DNA from: a virus
Reading direction: 5' to 3' (one strand)
IMG/VR virus record: IMGVR_UViG_3300044796_000284
Coordinates: 1-34,653 of that record
Length of the DNA stretch: 34,653 nucleotides
Below, piece after piece: positions 28,928 to 34,653 of the stretch. Under the pieces are notes generated by a model. The model ran no database searches. It was given only the letters and a program-made list of their open reading frames with translations, and was not told the DNA's origin. The number at the start of each line of letters is the position of its first letter. The first letter of the stretch is position 1. The translations under genes and the position numbers were made by a program.

Positions 28928-30195
28928 GCTCCGCGATTCCATTGTCCGACGACGGCGACTACTCCCAGCTCCTCGAGACCGAGGGCCGCACCACGGAGTT
29001 CCCGTTCCTGAATGCCCAGGTAAAGGATATCGCGACCAAGCTTTACCGCCTTCCGCTCGAGGTCAACCGGCTCGACTACGCGCCGGCCGCTGCCCTCAGC
29101 ACGCATCCGGACGATGCCGCCGCCTACCTCACCGATGAAACTCCGCCGCCGGCGATCGGCGGCGATGTCGTCCGCACGGTCCGCACCTACGCCAACATTC
29201 CCGGCACCCAGATCAGCTATGGCCCGTCGCTCCTGATCGCCTTCCCGGCCGTCCCCGAGAGCACGAATACCGCGCACACGACTTTCGCCATTGATTCCGT
29301 GTCCGGCTTCCCGACCACGCTGCAGACGGGTGCACTCTGGCTCAATCGTGCCAATGGCAATTATTATGCGTGGACATCCACCAATCGATTCTACGGCGCG
29401 GCGGTCCGCGTGTTGCCATCGATGACCGCGGCGACCGGCGGCACGTTCACGATCACCTACAAATCGAGCACGACCGCCCCTCTCGCGTGGAACGCCACGA
29501 TGGCCACGATCACCACCGCGCTCAATGCCTTGGCGGACATCGTTGCGGACGGCGTCGTCTTCAACGCCGGAATCGCTTACGGAAACAATTATCTGGGCAA
29601 CACCGCCAATGGCTCCCTCTGGCTCCGCGTGGATTCGGGCACACTGGCGCAGCCGCTGGTCTTCACCAGCAGCCTCACGCCGACGGCGGCGGCTGTCGTT
29701 TTCCCTTACTACGGATCACTCTCCGCCGGGGCCGATATCTATTTCTTCATCGCCATCTGGGCCACGGTCACCGCCCACGGCTACAATCCGGCCAATCTCC
29801 TCGCCGTCATCACGAATACCGGCATCAAGGAGCTGCCTTCCACCCGCTGGAGTGTAATCGACGTGAACACGATCGCTTGGGGTCCGACCACCAGCAACGC
29901 CGGAGACTACGTCAACGTCCAGCGCCTCGCTCCGTTCAACCGCAACTATCAGCCCGCCAGCCGCCTGATCCGGACCAAGAACACCACTACGTTTTATTTG
30001 CCCGGCGTCACCGGCGGCATCACGACTCCCGGCGACATCGCGGTCCCCGCCGACCTCCAGAACGCGCAGGATATGCTCAACGCGATCCTGACCACCACCG
30101 GCTTTCAAGTCTACCAAGCCGAAGGCCCGAGCACCTGGCAAGGACCCATCGTCCAGCTCAAGACCATCGCGATCAATCTGGCAGACCTGCCTTAA
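28924..30195 (+). CDS. Tail tip or baseplate protein of unknown type (423 aa)
   Basis: Coupled to the tape measure gene by ATGA. It begins with a mixed domain and then has a large beta-rich, serine/threonine- and alanine-rich part (TFTITYKSSTTAPLAWNATM, GSLWLRVDSGTLAQPLVFTS, FNRNYQPASRLIRTKNTTTF) that looks like stacked beta-sandwich domains. Position right after the tape measure is typical of distal tail or hub proteins. No named family was recognised. The TAA stop lies in the first stem of RNA element B. Confidence 0.65.
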   Translation: MSSAIPLSDDGDYSQLLETEGRTTEFPFLNAQVKDIATKLYRLPLEVNRLDYAPAAALSTHPDDAAAYLTDETPPPAIGGDVVRTVRTYANIPGTQISYGPSLLIAFPAVPESTNTAHTTFAIDSVSGFPTTLQTGALWLNRANGNYYAWTSTNRFYGAAVRVLPSMTAATGGTFTITYKSSTTAPLAWNATMATITTALNALADIVADGVVFNAGIAYGNNYLGNTANGSLWLRVDSGTLAQPLVFTSSLTPTAAAVVFPYYGSLSAGADIYFFIAIWATVTAHGYNPANLLAVITNTGIKELPSTRWSVIDVNTIAWGPTTSNAGDYVNVQRLAPFNRNYQPASRLIRTKNTTTFYLPGVTGGITTPGDIAVPADLQNAQDMLNAILTTTGFQVYQAEGPSTWQGPIVQLKTIAINLADLP

Positions 30196-30263
30196 TTTGG
30201 CCACGGCATTGCCGGGCCAGAATTAAGGACAGGTGCCGGGCGGCGAGCACGCCGCAACGGCAC
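30191..30263 (+). ncRNA. Structured RNA element, copy B
   Basis: P1 pairs CTTAATT (30191-30197) with AATTAAG (30221-30227), TGGCC (30198-30202) with GGCCA (30215-30219) and CGGC (30204-30207) with GCCG (30211-30214), with bulges A30203 and G30220. P2 pairs GTGCC (30233-30237) with GGCAC (30259-30263). Internal loop GG / AAC separates it from GCGGCG (30240-30245) / CGCCGC (30250-30255), loop AGCA. This is the best-formed copy, with 16 pairs in P1 and 11 in P2. The stop codon of the preceding gene is in P1. Confidence 0.72.
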
Positions 30264-30287
30264 TGCCGTAGTTTTGCCACTCCGCCA

Positions 30288-30355
30288 GTTTTTGTCGACG
30301 GGTGACGCGCCAGAAAACGGGAAGACCCCTGGCCGGCCAGCAGGCCGGAACAGGG
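30288..30355 (+). ncRNA. Structured RNA element, copy C
   Basis: P1 pairs GTTTT (30288-30292) with AAAAC (30314-30318), then after bulged G30313 TGTCG (30293-30297) with CGCCA (30308-30312, one mismatch). P2 pairs CCCT (30327-30330) with AGGG (30352-30355), internal loop GG / AAC, inner stem CCGGCC (30333-30338) / GGCCGG (30343-30348), loop AGCA. It stands only 24 bases after copy B, so the two are in tandem. A further small CTGCC / GGCAG hairpin follows. Confidence 0.62.
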
Positions 30356-30409
30356 CCGCAACAGCACTGCCAGCAACAGGGGCAGCCTCGTCCCTCGACT
30401 TTCTCGTCC

Positions 30410-30423
30410 CTCGTCTCCTCGAC
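30410..30423 (+). repeat. CTCGTCTCCTCGAC tract before the 30461 gene
   Basis: Exact copy of the 14-base tract seen at 90-103, 23107-23120 and 31295-31308. Here it is preceded by two shorter partial copies (CTCGTCCCTCGAC at 30388-30400, then CTCGTCC at 30403-30409), and followed after 12 bases by the TTGACG box. Confidence 0.6.
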
Positions 30424-30435
30424 TTCCCCCCGTGG

Positions 30436-30460
30436 TTGACGCTCCTGCCTCGGTAAAGGC
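30436..30460 (+). promoter_or_regulatory. TTGACG box before the 30461 gene
   Basis: TTGACG (30436-30441), then CTCCTGCCTCGGTAAAGGC, ending at ATG 30461. GCCT and AGGC in the second half can pair as a small hairpin, as in the box before 17969. Confidence 0.5.
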
Positions 30461-31279
30461 ATGGCAACCCGTATTTCCATCCCGCGCGGCTCGACCGTCT
30501 ACTTCCTGTTGTCGTGGACCCGTGACGGTGCGGCCCTCGATCTGACCGGCGCCGCCCTTTCCGCCTTCATCAAGGCCACTCCCGAGACGCCCGACTGTGC
30601 TGCCGCCTTTCAGACTTCCGACGCGGTCCCTCAATTGGTCTTCACCTGGCGCGATGATCCCGCCGGTCTCGCCATCCTGCAGTTCAAGGCCGGCGCCACG
30701 GCCGGACAGTTCTACGGTGCGGCACCGATCTGGCAGGCCGCCGCCACGCTGGCCAATGGCGATGTGATCATCGCCGAGGCCCACCAAGGCCCCCTGTTCG
30801 TCCCACCTCGTTCCGGCAATTCCCTGGATGCCGCGTGGGGCGACTGTCCGCCCGTTGATGGGGTCACGCAAACGCTGGCCCCCGGTGGCACCGTCGCCCT
30901 GCTTCCACCCGCCATGGCCAACTACGTCCTCAATCGCTCCGATCTCACCGGCATCACCGGCGGCACCTCCGCCACGCTCGACGGTCTCTCCGCTGCCACG
31001 CTCGCCGCCCTCGCCCCCGGCGCCAAGGTCGAGCTCTCCTTCACCGGAGATATCGAGTGCCAGTTCAAGCTCACCGCTTTGATTTCCGGCACCGCACCGT
31101 GGGTCGTGCCATGCGTCAACGACACCGCCCGCTGCTGGCAGCTCGTGCGCGTCTCCCGCCTCGGCCAGCCCTGCGCGTGGAATGCCGCCACCGGGAAATG
31201 GTATAAACTCTGGTCCATCGGCCCCGACGGCGCCGCCCTCCCCGCCATGGACCTCACCGGCTTCAGTCTCCCGAGATGA
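30461..31279 (+). CDS. Baseplate upper/fibre-connecting protein candidate (272 aa)
   Basis: The N-terminal domain (about 1-110) begins ATRISIPRGSTVYFLLSWTR, then DGAALDLTGAALSAFIKATP, the pattern of the immunoglobulin-like BppU-type domain that joins baseplate and receptor-binding protein. The middle contains SGNSLDAAWGDCPPVDGVTQ, and the end (about 180-272) is a second beta-rich domain. It lies directly before the fibre gene, in agreement. Relationship to BppU is by pattern only. Confidence 0.7.
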   Translation: MATRISIPRGSTVYFLLSWTRDGAALDLTGAALSAFIKATPETPDCAAAFQTSDAVPQLVFTWRDDPAGLAILQFKAGATAGQFYGAAPIWQAAATLANGDVIIAEAHQGPLFVPPRSGNSLDAAWGDCPPVDGVTQTLAPGGTVALLPPAMANYVLNRSDLTGITGGTSATLDGLSAATLAALAPGAKVELSFTGDIECQFKLTALISGTAPWVVPCVNDTARCWQLVRVSRLGQPCAWNAATGKWYKLWSIGPDGAALPAMDLTGFSLPR

Positions 31280-31294
31280 CGACCAGCTCGCCTC

Positions 31295-31308
31295 CTCGTC
31301 TCCTCGAC
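31295..31308 (+). repeat. CTCGTCTCCTCGAC tract before the fibre gene
   Basis: Exact copy of the 14-base tract, 14 bases before ATG 31323. The rest of the leader (TTCCCCCCGCCCTC) is CT-rich with no Shine-Dalgarno site. Confidence 0.6.
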
Positions 31309-31322
31309 TTCCCCCCGCCCTC

Positions 31323-33509
31323 ATGAGCAGCCCTTCCTCCCCTCCCACCATCGCCGCCCTCCTCGTCGACCCCGATACCGGCGCACCGATGGAGCCCGTC
31401 GACGTCTCCGGCTTCAAGCAGGCGCTCGCTCTCGACCTGGTCGACAACACTCCTGACGCGGGAAAGCCCGTCAGCACCGCGCAGGCGGCAGCCGCTTCCG
31501 CGGTGCTGGCGTCCGCCCAGGCTTTTGCCCAGCCGCGCGCCGCCGCCGTTGCCAACATTGCCGCCGCCTCGACGACCGACTTGTCCGCGATGTCTGGCGA
31601 CTACGCCAACATCACCGGCTCGGGTGTGCAGATCACCGGCTTTGGCACGTCAGCGGCCACCGGCACAGTCCGCAAGATCGTCTTCGCAGGCTGGAATTGC
31701 CTGATCAATTCCGCCTCCTTGATCCTTCCCGGCGCCGCCAATCTCAACACTTCCCCCGGCGACACCGCCACCGCCGTCTACGAGACCGCCGGCTGGCGCC
31801 TGCTCAACTTCAAGCGGGCCGATGGGCAGGAAGTGGCACAGGTTCCCTTCTGCGCGCTGCCAAAATCGGGTTACCTCAATGTATTTGGCGACAGCCAGAC
31901 TCTTGGTGCCAACAACTCCGGGGCGGCCTACACGACCACCGATGCCTACGGCAACCGCCTGAAGCCGGAATATCGCTGGACCGAAGCGCTGGCCGGCCGC
32001 GATGGCCGCAGCCTCACGCTCTACAACGCAGGAGAGGGCGGTAGCAAGATTTCGTGGGATCCTACGGCCGATCTGTCCGGGCCCACCTATAAGTGGCGAT
32101 CACATTTCAACCGCTTTGGAGTGACGGCTGATTCTTGGACCGGGGTGGCTGCTTTTATGCCCGGATGGAACGATCGCCCCGGCACATCGACGGACGCCCA
32201 ATTCGCGGCCAACATGCGCAGCGCCTACGCTGCTCTTGCTGCCCGCGCGCTGATCGATGGCTACGGTGGTATCTCCACCGCCGGCAATCTCTCCACCAGC
32301 ACGTCGACCTACATGCCGTCCTGGTCCACGACCGGCACCGAGGCCGACTATACCGCGACCAGCCCCGACGAGCGGCCCTACACGCGCCCATTCTCAATTC
32401 AAAATGCAGGCGGCGGCTATTCCCTTTCGCGTCAGACGATCCAGCTCCAGACGACCCAGTATGTCCAGTTTACGCTGACGGGAAAGCGCGGTTGTGGCAT
32501 CTTCTACGAGACGACGCCCGATGGTGGCCCGTTTTCCGTGCTCGTGAATGGGAATGTGGTTTGGACCGGCACCAGCCTCTACAACGACGGCACCAACTTC
32601 CGCTTTCCGCGCGTGGCGTGGATCGAGAATCTCCCGCCCACCGCCGTTATTCAGGTGCTGGGCGGCATGAGCGCCGGGCAGCAGGTGATTTTCCTCGCGG
32701 CCGGCTGGACCGACTGGGCGCCGGCCAACTTGCCCCGCCTCGTGATTTTCGGGGGCACGTCTGGCAATCTCGTCGCCGGTTCGCTCACCGACGTCGAAAT
32801 GTTCAACCAGGAGATGGCGGCCCGGGATGTCTGCGGCGCTTTCGGCGACTACAACATTTGGCACGCGGATGTCTACAGCTCATGGGTCCAGGCCACCGAT
32901 CAGGATCCCGGCGACACGGCTCACTTCACGCCCACGGGTGCGTGGCACGTTTACCAGGCCTTTCGGAAGCCCTTCAAGATCGGGCGGGCATACATTCCAG
33001 ATCGGGTCGATTTGATCGATCCTTCCAAGTTCCGGCAATCGCCGGGCGCAGCCATCGTCACGTCGGCAGCAAACACCAACGCAATCCTTCAATCTTCTGG
33101 CTCCGGCGAATCCCGTTTGCAGAGCGGCACAAGTGCTCGGGTTACTTTTAACGGCGGCACGTTATATGGAGTAAAATCCGATGGCAGCCCGGCGGAATGC
33201 GGGGCTTCCAACCTCCCTTGGAATAGTTTTTACCTTCGGCGCACTGTCACCGCCGCCGGCACAACCGGGGCGCAGAGCATCGGCACGATTTCCGGCACGG
33301 TGAATTTCGCTGCTGGTGCCAGCTCGCTTGTGGTCACCTGCACGAATACCGGCGTGGTTTCGGCTTCATCCTTTGTGCTCGTGGTGATCCGCACCAACGA
33401 TGCCACGCTCAAGAGTGTCGTGGCCGTGCCCGGCACGAATACTTTCACCATCTACGGCAATGCCGCCGCGACGGCTGAAACCTCGGTGGGCTTTGTCATT
33501 TTCCCATGA
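31323..33509 (+). CDS. Tail fibre or tailspike with SGNH hydrolase domain (728 aa)
   Basis: The N-terminus has the fibre motif LVDNTPDAGKPVSTAQAAAA (about 40-59), a probable trimerisation or attachment part, then a beta region to residue 175. Residues 180-590 form an SGNH/GDSL-type esterase: block I FGDSQTLG (Ser191), block II glycine in YNAGEGGSK, block III GWND (Asn283), block V DTAH (Asp531, His534). The enzyme probably removes acetyl or other ester groups from host surface polysaccharide during adsorption. The last 110 residues are a glycine/threonine-rich beta tail (TGAQSIGTISGTVNFAAGAS). ATG 31323 is chosen because earlier in-frame starts lie inside the previous gene. Confidence 0.85.
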   Translation: MSSPSSPPTIAALLVDPDTGAPMEPVDVSGFKQALALDLVDNTPDAGKPVSTAQAAAASAVLASAQAFAQPRAAAVANIAAASTTDLSAMSGDYANITGSGVQITGFGTSAATGTVRKIVFAGWNCLINSASLILPGAANLNTSPGDTATAVYETAGWRLLNFKRADGQEVAQVPFCALPKSGYLNVFGDSQTLGANNSGAAYTTTDAYGNRLKPEYRWTEALAGRDGRSLTLYNAGEGGSKISWDPTADLSGPTYKWRSHFNRFGVTADSWTGVAAFMPGWNDRPGTSTDAQFAANMRSAYAALAARALIDGYGGISTAGNLSTSTSTYMPSWSTTGTEADYTATSPDERPYTRPFSIQNAGGGYSLSRQTIQLQTTQYVQFTLTGKRGCGIFYETTPDGGPFSVLVNGNVVWTGTSLYNDGTNFRFPRVAWIENLPPTAVIQVLGGMSAGQQVIFLAAGWTDWAPANLPRLVIFGGTSGNLVAGSLTDVEMFNQEMAARDVCGAFGDYNIWHADVYSSWVQATDQDPGDTAHFTPTGAWHVYQAFRKPFKIGRAYIPDRVDLIDPSKFRQSPGAAIVTSAANTNAILQSSGSGESRLQSGTSARVTFNGGTLYGVKSDGSPAECGASNLPWNSFYLRRTVTAAGTTGAQSIGTISGTVNFAAGASSLVVTCTNTGVVSASSFVLVVIRTNDATLKSVVAVPGTNTFTIYGNAAATAETSVGFVIFP

Positions 33510-34582
33510 AGACATCCTCCCTCCTGTTGATTCTTGTTGTTTCGATCTGCCTCTCCGGCGGCTGCTCCACCGTTTCCTCCTGGTTCCACCGCGCACCCGC
33601 CCCGCTCGCCGCGCCCGTCGTCGCCCCGGCCGGCCCGGCTGCTGCCGCCGTGCCGCCCGCCGTCGCCTCGGCCGATACCGCCCACGCTGCCGCTCTCTCC
33701 CGCATCGCCGCCGGCGCCTCCGTCATCCACTCGCTCAACGGCGCGCAGCCGCCATCCGCCCTCACCTCCGGCGTTGAGGGTGAGGCTGCCGGCATCACCG
33801 CCCTCGCCGGCCAGCCCAGCCCCGCCGATGCCGCCGCCGCGGCCCAACGCGAACTGATCGTCAAGTCCGGCGACCTCGCCCGCATCTCCGCCCAATACGT
33901 CGCCCAGTCTGGCGAATTGTCCGCCCTCAATTCGCGGGTCGCCGCCGCGGAGCAAGCCCGCGATGCCGCCCTCGCCTCCGCCAAGTCCGAGCAGGAGGCC
34001 AGCCGCGCGAAGTATCAGGCCCAGTTCGACCAGCTCGCCGCTACCGCCAACGCCCGGGTGAAGGCTGCGCAGGACGAGGCGAACAACAAGGTGATGGCCA
34101 ATCAGGTCGCCTGGCTCAATCGCACCGCCGCCAGTTGCGCCGCCCTCGCCGTCGCCGCCATCGGCCTCGGCGCCATCTTCGGCGGCATCACCGCCCTGCG
34201 CACCGTGGGGCCCTTTGCCGCCCTCCTGGGTCTCGCCGCCCTCATGGCCTTCGGTCTGGCCCAGATCGTCGGCCAATGGTGGTTCAAATGGGCCGTCCTC
34301 TCCGCCTCCGGCATCGGCGTGGCCGGCTGCGCCTGGTGGGTCTGGCAGCACTACGAGCTCGGCACCCTCGCCGCCGACCTCGCCAAGAAATCCGCCGCCG
34401 CCCAAGGCGTGCTGCAGCAAGTCGTCCCCGTCCTCGACACCGCCTACGAAAGCGCCGACGCCACCGCGAAGACCTTCCTCGACGACAAGGTCTTCGCTCC
34501 CCTCTCCGCCGGCATGGACAAGGCCGGCGGAGACCTCAAAGCCGTCGTCCACACCGTCCGCGCCGACCTCGCCAAGGCGTGA
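33506..34582 (+). CDS. Lipoprotein with coiled coil and three membrane segments
   Basis: The 358-residue product starts with a lipoprotein-type signal (MKTSSLLLILVVSICLSGGC, modified cysteine at 20; the lipobox is imperfect). An alanine/proline-rich region follows (30-115), then a coiled coil (about 120-190: SGELSALNSRVAAAEQARDA), a block of three hydrophobic segments (about 208-275: ALAVAAIGLGAIFGGITALR, PFAALLGLAALMAFGLAQIV, then AVLSASGIGVAGCAWWVW) and a helical C-terminus. An envelope-spanning role in lysis or entry is plausible next to the holin-like gene. No close family was recognised. Confidence 0.72.
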   Translation: MKTSSLLLILVVSICLSGGCSTVSSWFHRAPAPLAAPVVAPAGPAAAAVPPAVASADTAHAAALSRIAAGASVIHSLNGAQPPSALTSGVEGEAAGITALAGQPSPADAAAAAQRELIVKSGDLARISAQYVAQSGELSALNSRVAAAEQARDAALASAKSEQEASRAKYQAQFDQLAATANARVKAAQDEANNKVMANQVAWLNRTAASCAALAVAAIGLGAIFGGITALRTVGPFAALLGLAALMAFGLAQIVGQWWFKWAVLSASGIGVAGCAWWVWQHYELGTLAADLAKKSAAAQGVLQQVVPVLDTAYESADATAKTFLDDKVFAPLSAGMDKAGGDLKAVVHTVRADLAKA

Positions 34583-34653
34583 TTGATCGCCCCTCGGCCC
34601 TCGTCTCCTCGACGTCTGAATCCCCATGACCGAAGAACGCCTCAAGAAAATCG
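34511..34653. repeat. Terminal direct repeat, right copy
   Basis: Second copy of bases 1-143 with two silent differences (A34637, G34646). See the left copy. The unique unit length is therefore about 34,510 bp. Confidence 0.93.
34627..34653 (+). CDS. 5' start of the holin-like gene (partial, continues at base 116)
   Basis: ATG 34626-34628 begins MTEERLKKI, identical in protein to the start of the complete gene at 116-337, and the window ends in the ninth codon. The two base differences from the left copy change no residue (GAA for GAG, AAG for AAA). Confidence 0.85.

Noticed and set aside
30191-30410. Short GC-rich repeats in the gap as a CRISPR array
   Set aside because: Repeats differ in sequence, are paired within themselves and have no regular spacers; they fit RNA hairpins.
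14457-30460. TTGACG boxes as ordinary sigma-70 promoters
   Set aside because: No -10 hexamer occurs at 16-18 bases spacing in most copies, and often that position is already the start codon. They are kept as a motif of unknown role.
33452-34645. Antisense open frame of 397 codons
   Set aside because: It is extremely glycine-rich, lies opposite the lipoprotein gene and is explained by the GCC-rich codons of the alanine-rich coding strand.
1-34653. tRNA or rRNA genes
   Set aside because: No cloverleaf with a T-arm GTTCGA-type signal or CCA end, and no rRNA-like stretch, was seen on either strand.

Overview
The window is a tailed-phage genome. Bases 1-143 recur at 34511-34653 with two silent mismatches, so it reads as a terminally redundant representation of a circular or circularly permuted molecule of about 34,510 bp. 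G+C is high and coding is dense. All genes but one lie on the + strand, many joined by 4-base ATGA overlaps. No rRNA, tRNA, CRISPR array, insertion sequence, integrase or recognisable endolysin was seen. The host is probably a high-G+C Gram-negative bacterium. CT-rich leaders without a Shine-Dalgarno site suggest a Verrucomicrobiota (Opitutaceae-like) host, but this is inference and not a measured match.

Layout. 116-337: small membrane protein, end of the late block. 357-1058 (-): the only leftward gene, a secreted protein of lower G+C, divergent from a regulatory cluster at 1178-2393 (XRE-type HTH, BRO-N protein, small partner) that ends in a strong hairpin. 2600-5129: early operon of nine small genes, starting with a ribbon-helix-helix-like regulator next to a dyad, and including an excisionase-type HTH and a 39-residue membrane peptide. 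5180-14410: DNA metabolism (ParB-like protein, clamp-like protein, C5 methyltransferase, ASCH-like protein, primase-polymerase/SF3 helicase, zinc-ribbon protein). A set of CGGACGG direct-repeat pairs in the zinc-ribbon gene is a candidate origin or packaging site. 14481-22940: packaging and head (small terminase, GpA-like large terminase, adenine methyltransferase, connector, lambda-type portal, protease with nested scaffold, P22-like coat). 23147-34582: connectors, an out-of-place ssb, tail tube, tape measure, baseplate/fibre proteins with an SGNH esterase, and a lipoprotein. The combination points to a long, flexible-tailed phage.

The most interesting signal lies between the late genes. Four copies of a roughly 70-nt two-hairpin element (23001, 24342, 30191, 30288) keep a bulged G, a GG/AAC internal loop and mostly an AGCA loop, while their stem sequences change in compensating fashion. 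That is the signature of a structured RNA. These elements share the gaps with a repeated TTGACG-type box (nine sites) and an identical 14-base CTCGTCTCCTCGAC tract that precedes starts. Together these parts look like the regulatory grammar of the phage late region.
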